From DASPKT01 sp035626475 (lineage in GTDB: Bacteria; Pseudomonadota; Alphaproteobacteria; Azospirillales; Azospirillaceae): a stretch of DNA of 64,000 nucleotides. This document shows, in pieces, positions 18,366-26,243 of the stretch. Positions within the stretch are counted from its first letter, which is position 1. Each line of letters opens with the position of its first letter. The notes beneath the pieces are model-generated. The model made no database searches. It was not told the DNA's origin and worked only from the letters and a program-made list of their open reading frames with translations. Location of the stretch: positions 124,001 through 188,000 of the forward strand of contig DASPNP010000053.1 in the NCBI GenBank assembly GCA_035626475.1. The letters run 5' to 3'. Both the position numbers and the translations under genes were made by a program.

Positions 18366-20762
18366 ATGAGCGACGACGATCTTGATTCCCTCTTCGCGCC
18401 GGAAGAGGACGAGGCCATCGCGGACGCCCCCGCCGCCGGCGGCCCGCCCTGGCCGGTCCTGGTCGTGGACGACGACGACGAAGTCCACATCATGACGCGG
18501 CTGGTCCTGGGCAAGCTGCGCTACAAGGACCGCCCGCTGGAACTGCTGCTGGCCCATTCCGCCGCCGAGGCGGAGGAGCTGCTGAAGGCCCGCGACGACA
18601 TCGCCGTGGCCCTGCTCGACATCGTCATGGAGACGGACGATGCCGGCCTGCGGCTGGCGCGCAAGATCCGCGAGGAGTTCGGCAACACCGACGTGCGCAT
18701 CGTGCTGCGCACCGGCCAGCCGGGCCAGGCCCCGGTCCGCGACGTCATCGTCAACTACGACATCAACGACTACAAGTCGAAGACGGAGCTGACCTCCGAG
18801 AAGCTCTTCATCACCATCGTCACCGGCCTGCGCTCCTTCGACAATATCCGCTCGGCCCGCGCGGCGGAGAGCGCCAACAAGCTGAAGTCCAACTTCCTGG
18901 CGGCGATGAGCCACGAGATCCGCACGCCGATGAACGGCGTGCTGGGCATGCTGGAGCTGCTGTCGCACTCCAGGCTCGACCGCGACCAGACCGAGATGCT
19001 GTCGACCGCGCGCGAGTCGGCGGGGACGCTGCTGCGCATCATCGACGACATCCTCGACTTCTCGAAGATCGAGGCCGGCCGCATGGACATCGAGCGGCAC
19101 CCGGTGAACCTCACCCAGCTGGTGGAGGGGGTGGCGGAGACGCTGGCGCCCAACGCCCGCAAGAAGGGGCTGGACTTCCACGTCCATGTCGACCCGTCGA
19201 TCCCGGCGGCGCTGCTCGGCGATCCCACGCGGCTGCGGCAAGTGCTGTTCAACCTGGCCGGCAACGCCATCAAGTTCACCGAGCGCGGGCGCGTGTCGGT
19301 CGTCGTCTCCGGGGCGGGCCGGGGCACGGCCGGGCGGCGGCTGCGGATCGAGGTGCGCGACACCGGCATCGGCATCCCCGAGGATATGCGCGGACGGCTG
19401 TTCCAGCCCTTCACCCAGGCGGAGCGCTCCACCAGCCGCCGCTTCGGCGGCACCGGCCTGGGCCTGTCCATCAGCAAGCGCCTGATCGAGCTTATGCGCG
19501 GCGAGATCGGTCTGGACAGCGAGGTGGGCCGGGGCTCCACCTTCTGGTTCACGGTCGATCTGGAGGAGGTTGCGGACTCCGGCGCCGCCGACCCGGCGGG
19601 GGAGGCCGATGTGGAAGGCCTGACGGTGCTGCTGCTCGGCGCCGACGGGCCTATGCGCGAGACGCTGGCGGAATATCTGCGCGTGGCGGGCGCCCGCGCC
19701 GTGACCGGTGCCGCGGAGCGCTGGGACGTGGCCGTCGTGGCGGGGCTCGGCACCGACCCCTGGCCCGATCCGCCGGGGCTGCGCCCGGCCGTGCTGGTGG
19801 CCGACGCGGATTCGCAGCGGCCGGTGTTCCTGCCGCACGGCGTGCCGCAGATCGGCCGCCCGGTGCGCCGCGCCGCGCTGTACAAGGCGGTGGCCGAGGC
19901 GGCAGGGCGCGCCAGCCGCAAGGCGCCGCCGCCGGCCGCGGGCGCTCCCTGCGAGCCGGGGCGCCAGCCGCCCCCCGACACAGAGACGGCCGCCCGTCAG
20001 GGACGGCTGGTCCTCGTCGCGGAGGACCAGAAGGTCAACCAGATGGTGGTGCGCCGGCAGATGACGATGCTGGGCATCGCCTGCGACATCCTCCCCGACG
20101 GCGCCGAGGCGCTGGCGGCATGGCGGACCGGGCGCTACGGGCTGATCCTGACCGACTGCAACATGCCCGTGATGGACGGCTTCGAGCTGACCATGGCGGT
20201 ACGGGGGGAGGAGGCGCGGGCGGGCCGGGGCCGCATCCCCATCGTCGCGCTGACCGCCAACGCCATGGTGGGCGAGGAGCAGCGCTGCCTCGCCTCGGGC
20301 ATGGACGGCTTCCTGTCCAAGCCGATCGACCTGAAGCAGCTGGAAGCCTGCATGAACCGCTGGCTGCCGCCGCTGCCGGGGGCGGCGGACGCCGAAGCGC
20401 CGGAGACCGCCGCCGCCTCGGCCGCGCCGGCCAGCGCTGTGCTGGACCTGTCCATGGCGCTGGACATCTTCGGTGCCATAGACGACGAGGTCCGCGCCTT
20501 CTTTGGCGAGTTCCTGGCTTCGGCCAGGCCGCTGGTGGAGGCGGTGGAGCAGGCGCTTGCGGCCGGCGACTGGGACCGGGCCCGCAAGCAGGCGCACGCG
20601 CTGGCGGGCATCGGCAAGAATGCCGGTGCGCAGGAAATAGGGGCTGTCGGCGACGCGGTGGAGCAGGCGGTGATCCGCGGCGACACCGCCACGGCGGCCC
20701 GGGCGGCCGCCGGAATGCGCGCCGCGCTCGCGCGAGTTGAAGGTGCGATCCGCGACCTTTGA
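18366..20762 (+). CDS. Soluble hybrid histidine kinase: REC-HisKA-HATPase-REC-Hpt
   Basis: 798 residues from MSDDDLDSLF. No membrane segment is seen. An N-terminal receiver (WPVLVVDDDDEV, phospho-Asp about D85) is followed by a GQPGQAPVRDVIVNYDINDYK linker. HisKA follows with H183 in MSHEIRTPMNG, then HATPase with NAIKFTERG, DTGIGIP and GTGLGLSISKRL. A degenerate receiver-like stretch lies around 410-520. A canonical receiver has phospho-Asp about D597 (LTDCNMPVMDG). The C-terminal Hpt has H744 (QAHALAGIGKNAGA). It contains a complete phosphorelay in one chain. The single-domain receiver gene just downstream is a likely final acceptor; that pairing is inference from adjacency. Confidence 0.9.
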   Translation: MSDDDLDSLFAPEEDEAIADAPAAGGPPWPVLVVDDDDEVHIMTRLVLGKLRYKDRPLELLLAHSAAEAEELLKARDDIAVALLDIVMETDDAGLRLARKIREEFGNTDVRIVLRTGQPGQAPVRDVIVNYDINDYKSKTELTSEKLFITIVTGLRSFDNIRSARAAESANKLKSNFLAAMSHEIRTPMNGVLGMLELLSHSRLDRDQTEMLSTARESAGTLLRIIDDILDFSKIEAGRMDIERHPVNLTQLVEGVAETLAPNARKKGLDFHVHVDPSIPAALLGDPTRLRQVLFNLAGNAIKFTERGRVSVVVSGAGRGTAGRRLRIEVRDTGIGIPEDMRGRLFQPFTQAERSTSRRFGGTGLGLSISKRLIELMRGEIGLDSEVGRGSTFWFTVDLEEVADSGAADPAGEADVEGLTVLLLGADGPMRETLAEYLRVAGARAVTGAAERWDVAVVAGLGTDPWPDPPGLRPAVLVADADSQRPVFLPHGVPQIGRPVRRAALYKAVAEAAGRASRKAPPPAAGAPCEPGRQPPPDTETAARQGRLVLVAEDQKVNQMVVRRQMTMLGIACDILPDGAEALAAWRTGRYGLILTDCNMPVMDGFELTMAVRGEEARAGRGRIPIVALTANAMVGEEQRCLASGMDGFLSKPIDLKQLEACMNRWLPPLPGAADAEAPETAAASAAPASAVLDLSMALDIFGAIDDEVRAFFGEFLASARPLVEAVEQALAAGDWDRARKQAHALAGIGKNAGAQEIGAVGDAVEQAVIRGDTATAARAAAGMRAALARVEGAIRDL

Positions 20763-20828
20763 CTTTGCCCTGCTACCTTTGAGATATTTCCGTAGTAGTT
20801 CCGGGCCGCGGCAACCAAGGACCGCCTG

Positions 20829-21236
20829 ATGACGATGGTCGTTTTCTCGAAATGCAGCGCCCTGGTCATCGAGGATCAGTCGTTCATCCGCGGCGTCGTG
20901 GTGAAGATCCTGAAGCAGCTGAGCTTCGGTGGCATCATGGAGGCGGAGGACGGCACGGTCGGGCTGGAGATCGCGCTCGACCGCCGCCCTGATGTCATCA
21001 TCTGCGACATCGAGATGGCGCCGATGGACGGCCTCACCTTCCTGCGCGAACTGCGCAAGAAGGAGGACGACAGGTACGCCATCCCCGTGATGTTCCTGAC
21101 CAACCATGCCGACAAAGACACGGTGCTCAAGGCACGCGACCTCGGCGTGAACGCCTTCGTCGCCAAGCCGGTGACGGTCGCCGCGCTGCGCGAGAAGCTG
21201 ACCATCCTGCTGCAGCGCCGCCTCAGCGCGGTGTGA
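20829..21236 (+). CDS. Single-domain response regulator
   Basis: 135 residues, a CheY-like receiver only: acidic residues E15 and D16 (VIEDQSFIR), phospho-Asp D60 (VIICDIEMAPMDG), Thr91 (VMFLTNHA) and Lys113 (FVAKPVT). It starts 66 bases after the hybrid kinase, whose C-terminal Hpt domain would need a receiver such as this one. It carries no output domain, so it would act by protein-protein contact, for example at a flagellar motor, on another kinase, or as a phosphate sink. Start choice is between two Met residues (M1 or M3). Confidence 0.9.
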   Translation: MTMVVFSKCSALVIEDQSFIRGVVVKILKQLSFGGIMEAEDGTVGLEIALDRRPDVIICDIEMAPMDGLTFLRELRKKEDDRYAIPVMFLTNHADKDTVLKARDLGVNAFVAKPVTVAALREKLTILLQRRLSAV

Positions 21237-21293
21237 GGCCCCGTTTCCTTCTCACCCTAAGGGCCTGCTGAAGCGCAGGAACCACGCCGCTTG

Positions 21294-21420
21294 CCCCCTC
21301 TCCCAGGGGGAGAGGGCCGGGGTGGGGGGTAAGAGGGTTGGGGAAGGGCGCTTCATCGACGTTTGTCCCTGCTCCGCGTTCCCGTACCCCCTCTCCCTGT
21401 CCCTCTCCCCGGGGAGAGGG
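21294..21420. repeat. Dispersed repeat, CCCTCTCCC family, copy 1
   Basis: Two hairpins bracket the element. CCCTCTCCC at 21296-21304 pairs with 21308-21316, and 21401-21420 is a perfect 20-base palindrome of the same motif. The space between has matching purine-rich and pyrimidine-rich halves, so the whole unit is roughly self-complementary. A related unit lies at 53124-53309. It sits between the convergent receiver and RidA-like genes and may help end transcription. No coding potential is seen. Confidence 0.65.
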
Positions 21421-21489
21421 GACGGCAGCCATGCCCGAGCAGCCAATGCAAAGCCGCGTCAAGGGAGAGGGATCGTAAGGCGCGGCGTC

Positions 21490-21984
21490 TCAGGGCGCCT
21501 TCGGCTTCACCTTTGCCACCACCTTGATCTCGGTGATGCCGTTGTCCGGCACCAGCCGGGTGATGCCGATGGCGGTCCAGGCGGGGAAGGGGGCCTTCAC
21601 GTAGCGGTGCTTGACCTTCACGATGGCGTCGAGCTGGCCGGGCACGTCGGTATGGTAGGTGGTCATGTCGACCACGTCGTCCCAGCTGGCGCCGGCCTCC
21701 TCCAGGATCTTGCCGATGCGGTCGAAAGCGCGGGCATAGGCGGCGTCCAGGTCGGTGTCACCAGGGCGCAGGCCGACGACGACGCCCGAGAGGTAGACGG
21801 TGTCGCCATGGCGCACGCTGTCGGCGAAACCCCACTCCTCGAAGATTTTCCGGGCGCGCTCGTCCTTGGGCATGTTGACCTGTGCCTCCTGCCGGGCGCC
21901 GGCGAGGGCGGGGGAGGCGGCGAGCGCCGTCACGGCCAGGGCGGCCAAAGTCAGGACGGTCGCAGGGGCGGTGCGACGGGACAT
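21490..21984 (-). CDS. Secreted RidA-family (YjgF) protein
   Basis: 164 residues from MSRRTAPATV, with TGGAGGAAACCC before the ATG. The signal peptide ends at about SPALAGAR, so this is a periplasmic member of a usually cytoplasmic family. The Rid fold is recognisable (VYLSGVVVGLRPGDTDLDAA, GKILEEAGASWDDVVDMTTY, ITEIKVVAKV). The position of the catalytic Arg in imine deaminases (PAR[ST]) reads PAWT, so classical 2-aminoacrylate deaminase activity is unlikely. It lies 113 bases downstream of the decarboxylase on the same strand and may share its transcript. Confidence 0.85.
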   Translation of the reverse strand: MSRRTAPATVLTLAALAVTALAASPALAGARQEAQVNMPKDERARKIFEEWGFADSVRHGDTVYLSGVVVGLRPGDTDLDAAYARAFDRIGKILEEAGASWDDVVDMTTYHTDVPGQLDAIVKVKHRYVKAPFPAWTAIGITRLVPDNGITEIKVVAKVKPKAP

Positions 21985-22097
21985 GGGTTTCCTCCAGGTG
22001 GGGTGAACGGGGCCTGGACGGTAGCGGAAACCCTGTATCAACGCTGTTTCGAGTTGTAACGCGGCGGTTTCGCCCCGCCGCGTTCCAACGGGGCCGG

Positions 22098-23360
22098 TCA
22101 GACCAGCAGGAACTCCTGCGCCTGTGCCCGCATGCAATGGTTCGAGCCCATGGCGGAGGCATAGCCGCCGGCGTTCAGCAGGGCCAGGTAATCGCCCTCT
22201 TCGATGGCCGGCAGGGCGGCGTTCTCCGCCCAGATGTCCAGCGCCTCGTTGATGTTGCCGGCGACGGTGACCGTCCGCGCGGCGGCGAAGGCCTCGGCGC
22301 GGTCGGCCGGCAGGCGGCAGACCGCGGGCTCGCAGGGCAGCTTGTAGAAGACCGGCTCCATGGCCAGGTTGAAGCCGCCATCGACGCCGACGAAGGTCGT
22401 CGCGCGCTTGCGCTCCACCGTATTGACCTGCAGCACCAGCACGCCGGCGTCCTTCACGATGTAGTCGCCGGGCTCCACCGTCACGCGGACGCCACGCCCC
22501 TGGAAGCTATCGCGGATCACGCCGGCCCAGGCTTCCAGATCCAGCGCCCGATCAGACTCGACGTGCGGCACGCCGAGGCCCCCGCCGAGATTGACAAGGC
22601 GCGGCGCCTCCAGCCGGTCCAGGAACCACAGGCACTCGCGCACGATCTCGCGCCAGGCCGGCAGCTGGCCGTTCAGATAGCCGCAGCCGGTATGGAAATG
22701 GATGCCTTCGACCTTCATGCCGTAGCGGGCCGCCAGCTCCAGCGCCTCCTCGAACCGGTCCTTGTAGATGCCGAACTTGCTGGTCTTGTCGCCGCTGTAG
22801 CGCAGCAGCTGGTTCTCGCCATAGCCCACGCCCATGGCCGGGTTGACGCGGATGCCGATGCTGCGGCCCGGGCAGCGCTCGCCCAGCCGGCGGATGGTGC
22901 TGAGGCTGTCGGCGTTGACCCAGGTGCCCGGGTGCCGTGCCAGCACGTCCAGGTCGGCCGACGAGACCGACGTGGCGGTGTAGGAGATCTCCCCGGCCTC
23001 GAAGCCGCACTGGCGCGCGAACAGCAGCTCGTTCGGCGAGCAGACGTCGATGCCGGCCAGCCCAGACCCCTTGATCCAGGTGAGCAGCGGCCCGAACCGG
23101 TTGGCCTTCATGGCGTAGCAGATGCGGTGGTCGAGCCCGGTCGTCTCCAGCGCGCCCTTGATCCGCCGGAGATTCTCCAGCACCCGCGCGCCCGAATAGA
23201 AGAAGGCGGGGCCGCCGGCGGCGCGGGCGAGCTCATCCAGGCTGCGGCCGGCGAGCCGGAGGTCGCGGCCCTGATAGCCGAGGTCGGGGCGCTCCCACCA
23301 AAGCAGAGCATCGCCCTGCGCCGCGCGGGTGAGCGGGGCGGCCTGGTCGTCGGGGGTCAT
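22098..23360 (-). CDS. Fold-type III PLP-dependent decarboxylase (LysA/ornithine decarboxylase-like)
   Basis: 420 residues. An alanine-racemase-like barrel carries the PLP lysine K85 in CYAMKANRFG, HFHTGCGYLNG, NLGGGLGVPHVES and the phosphate-binding EPGDYIVKDAG. The C-terminal beta domain ends with LLNAGGYASAMGSNHCMR. Where diaminopimelate decarboxylase has its Cys-Glu substrate motif (GPxCESxD), this protein has AGNINEALDIW, so it is probably not the biosynthetic LysA. A D/L-ornithine, lysine or polyamine-type substrate is more likely. It starts 22 bases after the SET-domain gene on the same strand, indicating an operon. Confidence 0.83.
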   Translation of the reverse strand: MTPDDQAAPLTRAAQGDALLWWERPDLGYQGRDLRLAGRSLDELARAAGGPAFFYSGARVLENLRRIKGALETTGLDHRICYAMKANRFGPLLTWIKGSGLAGIDVCSPNELLFARQCGFEAGEISYTATSVSSADLDVLARHPGTWVNADSLSTIRRLGERCPGRSIGIRVNPAMGVGYGENQLLRYSGDKTSKFGIYKDRFEEALELAARYGMKVEGIHFHTGCGYLNGQLPAWREIVRECLWFLDRLEAPRLVNLGGGLGVPHVESDRALDLEAWAGVIRDSFQGRGVRVTVEPGDYIVKDAGVLVLQVNTVERKRATTFVGVDGGFNLAMEPVFYKLPCEPAVCRLPADRAEAFAAARTVTVAGNINEALDIWAENAALPAIEEGDYLALLNAGGYASAMGSNHCMRAQAQEFLLV

Positions 23361-23382
23361 GTCGGATCCGGAACGGTTCGGG

Positions 23383-23928
23383 TTATTCGGCGATCGCGGG
23401 CATGCGGGCGGGCTCGCGCCGGCCGCTGATCCACTTGCGGCAGTTCGGCGCGCCGCACAGGCAGGGGAACTGCTTGAACAGCACGTCCTCGGTGCTGGCG
23501 TAGTCCATCGTCAGCGCCTCGCCGGGCGCGATGTCCTTGATCGCCCACAGCTCGAACCGTGCCATGTCCAGGAAGCAGTTGGGGTCGCAGCTGTGCAGCA
23601 GGAAGCCGGTGAAGTAGGGGTCGTAGAGATGGCTGTCGGGCGAGATCTGCAGCGTGTGCTGCATGACCTCATGCACCACCACGCCGCTGATCAGGCAGAT
23701 GCGGTAGCCGCGCGGGAAGGCGCGCTTGGTGTAGACGCCCAGGCCCTTGCCGTCCTCCTGGCGGGCCACGACGAAATCCTCCTCCGTCGGGTATCCCTCG
23801 CCCAGCATGAAGGCGTCGGGATAGAGCGACCGGCCGGCGGCCGAAGGGCGCGGCGCCAGGCTCTGCGGGAAGCTCGCGGCGATGACGGCGTGCGGCTCCG
23901 ACAACCGGGTGGGGAGGGGGACGGACAT
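23383..23928 (-). CDS. SET-domain protein (predicted protein methyltransferase)
   Basis: 181 residues from MSVPLPTRLS, with CAGGAGGCGCG upstream. The SET hallmarks are visible: the N-terminal strand GKGLGVYTKRAFPRGYRI, LLHSCDPNCFLD (the [RN]HSCxPN motif) and MDYASTED with the later Tyr region. A post-SET-like Cys cluster CLCGAPNCRKW follows, which would bind zinc together with an earlier Cys. Bacterial SET proteins methylate lysines on protein targets using S-adenosylmethionine. The gene is the first of a tight pair with a PLP decarboxylase, so a shared pathway or modification of the enzyme is possible but unproven. Confidence 0.85.
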   Translation of the reverse strand: MSVPLPTRLSEPHAVIAASFPQSLAPRPSAAGRSLYPDAFMLGEGYPTEEDFVVARQEDGKGLGVYTKRAFPRGYRICLISGVVVHEVMQHTLQISPDSHLYDPYFTGFLLHSCDPNCFLDMARFELWAIKDIAPGEALTMDYASTEDVLFKQFPCLCGAPNCRKWISGRREPARMPAIAE

Positions 23929-24175
23929 GGCGGATCGCGCCTCCTGGATTACCCCGTGACGGGGAGCATCACCATGATTGCGTGGTATCCAAAGCGATGA
24001 CAAGCGATGCTTTCCACCTGCCAAAGCTTTCACCGATGCGTCCCTGAGATGTCACGCCCCGGCCCGGAAAGTCTCGTCCCGGCCGGGCTCCGCGTCGATG
24101 ACGGCGGTCACTTCGCAGGTGCGGGAGACGCTTATGCTCGGCCCCGCTGTCCCAGCCTTGCGGAGCCCCGGCCCC

Positions 24176-24367
24176 ATGCGCGTCCTGCCCGTTCTCCTGC
24201 TCCCCCTCCTGCTCGCCGCCTGCACCGGTACCGCCCCGCGCGAGACGGTAGCGGAGAATCCGGCCTTCTCAGGCTGCGTCCGCTCGGTCAAGGCCTCAAC
24301 GAGCCAGGAGAACCGGCCGGCGGAACGCGCCGCCGAACTCGCCGCCTGCCTCGACCAGCGGGCCTGA
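24176..24367 (+). CDS. Small lipoprotein
   Basis: 63 residues from MRVLPVLLLP. A hydrophobic signal ends in the lipobox LLLAAC at about residue 16, followed by a short mature part (TGTAPRETVAENPAF, then a Cys in SGCVRSVKAS and another in ELAACLDQRA). No family is recognised. The upstream region has no strong ribosome-binding site, and longer in-frame starts exist. The lipobox position argues for this start. Confidence 0.55.
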   Translation: MRVLPVLLLPLLLAACTGTAPRETVAENPAFSGCVRSVKASTSQENRPAERAAELAACLDQRA

Positions 24368-24410
24368 TCTCCTCCGACTCGGGTAAACCCGACGCCCCGC
24401 CTGCGCCCTC

Positions 24411-24494
24411 CAGGGGCTGGAGCGGGGGGACCAGGTCAAGTACGCCGTGCTGGAGGTCAGTGGCGGTGTGTCGATCATTCGGAAGCGCGGTTAG
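24411..24494 (+). pseudogene. Possible 3' remnant of a DUF421/YetF-type gene
   Basis: This plus-strand frame reads QGLERGDQVKYAVLEVSGG followed by VSIIRKRG and a stop. That resembles the conserved C-terminal tail of YetF/DUF421 membrane proteins (Val-rich strand, AVLE, SG-I-SVI). No start codon or upstream body of such a gene is present; the preceding 40 bases do not continue the homology. It looks like a leftover from deletion of a longer gene, and its stop overlaps the stop of the convergent GFA gene. Call based on 28 residues only. Confidence 0.4.
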
Positions 24495-24940
24495 GCGCTC
24501 TTCAGCGCATCCCGCTCCGGGGAGCCGTCCGGCCCGTCGTCGGGATAGCGCGGCAGCTCGTCCGTGATGTCCAGCCAGGGCAGGGTCTCGGCCGCCCAGA
24601 TGTGATAGCTCGGCCGCACCGCCTCCGGCGTGTCCAGGCTGGCGATGGAGACGTCCAGCTCCGGCTCGCCGACCGTATAGGAGAAGAAGAGCTGGGTGCC
24701 GCAGTCCCGGCAGAACTGGCGTAGCGCCGTGGGCGTCGCCTGGTAGGAGGCGGGCGTGCCCTGGGTCACCCAGAGCGCCGCGGTCGGGAAGGTGGCCCAG
24801 GCCATCACGGGCGCGCCCGAGGCCTTGCGGCAGAGGCTGCAATGGCAGTAGGTGGCGCCGGCCGCCTTCAGCCCGCCCTCGATCCGGTATCGGACGGCGC
24901 CGCACAGGCACCCGCCCTCCAGCGTCCCGCCTTCCGCCAT
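24491..24940 (-). CDS. GFA-family zinc protein
   Basis: 149 residues with the three Cys clusters of the GFA/CENP-V fold: GGCLCGAVRY near the N-terminus, CHCSLCRKASG, and CRDCGTQLFF. These bind two structural or catalytic zinc ions. The family was named for glutathione-dependent formaldehyde activation, but most members have no proven activity and this one stands alone without formaldehyde-oxidation genes. Likely cytoplasmic. The start is the only ATG before the first Cys cluster. Confidence 0.88.
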   Translation of the reverse strand: MAEGGTLEGGCLCGAVRYRIEGGLKAAGATYCHCSLCRKASGAPVMAWATFPTAALWVTQGTPASYQATPTALRQFCRDCGTQLFFSYTVGEPELDVSIASLDTPEAVRPSYHIWAAETLPWLDITDELPRYPDDGPDGSPERDALKSA

Positions 24941-24992
24941 CGTTCCTCCGCGCCGTCGCCCTGTCAGGCAAACAGCGGAAGGGCGGCGAGGT

Positions 24993-25766
24993 TCAGTCGG
25001 CCAGTTCCAGGATGACGGCGGTGTGGTCGGATGCCTCGGGCTCGCCGCGCGGGCTCTTGTCGATCTCGCAGGCGGTCAGCCGGTCAGCGGCCTGGGGAGA
25101 CAGCAGGAAATGGTCGATGCGCAGGCCGCGGTCCCGCTGCCAGCTGCCCGCCTGGTAGTCCCAGAAGCTGTAGGCATGCCTGCGCGTCGGGTGGAGCGCG
25201 CGAAAGGCCTCAATGTAGCCGAGGTTCAGGATCTCCCGGAACTTCGCCCGGGTCTCCTGGCGGAACAGCGCGTCGGTGCTCCAGGCCGCCGGATCGTACA
25301 CATCCTCCGGCCCGGGGATGACGTTGTAGTCGCCGCCCAGCACGACGGGAATCTCCCGCGCCAGCAGCGACGCCGCATGCGCCTTCAGCCTGTCCATCCA
25401 GGCCAGCTTGTACGGGTACTTATCCGTGCCGACCGGATTGCCGTTCGGCAGGTACAGGCTGGCGATGCGGATTCCGCGCACCGTCGCCTCGACATAGCGG
25501 GCCTGCTCGTCCCCGTCCCCTCCGGGCAGCCGGTCGACGACATCGGTCGCCTCCTCGCGGGACAGCAGCGCCACGCCGTTGTAGGACTTCTGCCCCACCA
25601 CCTGGCAGCGCCAGCCGGCCGCCTCAAAGTCCGCCAGCGGGAAGCTGCCGGTCTCGCACTTCAGCTCCTGAAGCAGCAGCACGTCAGGCTTGGCGTCGGC
25701 CAGCCAGCCCATGACGTTGGGCAGGCGCTTGCGGACGGAATTCACGTTCCAGGTGGCGATGCGCAA
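24993..25766 (-). CDS. xthA: Exodeoxyribonuclease III
   Basis: 257 residues of the EEP nuclease family acting on abasic sites and 3' blocked ends in base excision repair. Recognisable motifs are MRIATWNVNSVRKR, LLLQELKCE (metal-binding Glu), GGDYNVIPGPEDV (catalytic Asp/Asn), LRIDHFLLS and the terminal SDHTAVILEL with its catalytic His. Length is standard. It starts 5 bases after the stop of the Fe-S carrier gene upstream, so the two are co-transcribed. Confidence 0.95.
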   Translation of the reverse strand: MRIATWNVNSVRKRLPNVMGWLADAKPDVLLLQELKCETGSFPLADFEAAGWRCQVVGQKSYNGVALLSREEATDVVDRLPGGDGDEQARYVEATVRGIRIASLYLPNGNPVGTDKYPYKLAWMDRLKAHAASLLAREIPVVLGGDYNVIPGPEDVYDPAAWSTDALFRQETRAKFREILNLGYIEAFRALHPTRRHAYSFWDYQAGSWQRDRGLRIDHFLLSPQAADRLTACEIDKSPRGEPEASDHTAVILELAD

Positions 25767-25771
25767 GATGT

Positions 25772-26137
25772 CTACACCGAGAAGGAGGAACCGCAGCCGC
25801 AGGACGAGCTGGCGTTCGGATTCTGGACCTTGAAATAGGCCCCCATCAAATCCTCGACGAAGTCGACCTCGGCACCGGCCAGCAGGTCCAGCGACACGTC
25901 GTCGACCAGCAGCGTGGCGCCGTCGCGCTCGAAGGAATGGTCCTCGTCCGACACGGCGTCATCGAAGGTGAAGCCGTACTGGAAGCCGGAGCAGCCGCCG
26001 CCGGAGACGGACAGGCGCAGCTTCAGCCCGGGATTGCCCTCCTTCTCCGCCAGGACGCGGATGCGCCTGGCGGCGCTGGCGGTCAGGCCCACGGACCGGC
26101 CCGGGGGCGGCGCTGCGGGGGGGGCGGGGGATTGCAT
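25772..26137 (-). CDS. erpA: A-type iron-sulfur cluster carrier
   Basis: 121 residues from the ATG at 26137 (MQSPAPPAAP). An in-frame TTG at 26152 is five bases after a perfect GGAGG and may be the true start, adding five residues. The A-type fold has all three cluster-ligand cysteines: one in VSGGGCSGFQYG and two in SSSCGCGSSFSV at the C-terminus. It passes Fe-S clusters to target enzymes. The neighbourhood with xthA downstream and divergent dGTPase is conserved in alphaproteobacteria, where this copy is usually called erpA or an IscA-like protein. Confidence 0.9.
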   Translation of the reverse strand: MQSPAPPAAPPPGRSVGLTASAARRIRVLAEKEGNPGLKLRLSVSGGGCSGFQYGFTFDDAVSDEDHSFERDGATLLVDDVSLDLLAGAEVDFVEDLMGAYFKVQNPNASSSCGCGSSFSV

Positions 26138-26243
26138 GCCGGTATCGGCCAAGTCGGCCTCCGAAGGTATCCTGGACAAACTGTTGGTTACTATGTAGGC
26201 GGACGGAAGGGGAGCGTAAAGCCTCGCTCCGGTGGAGGGTGCC

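Noticed and set aside
22098..23360. Naming the decarboxylase lysA
   Set aside because: The C-terminal Cys-Glu motif of diaminopimelate decarboxylase is replaced, so the biosynthetic assignment is not supported.
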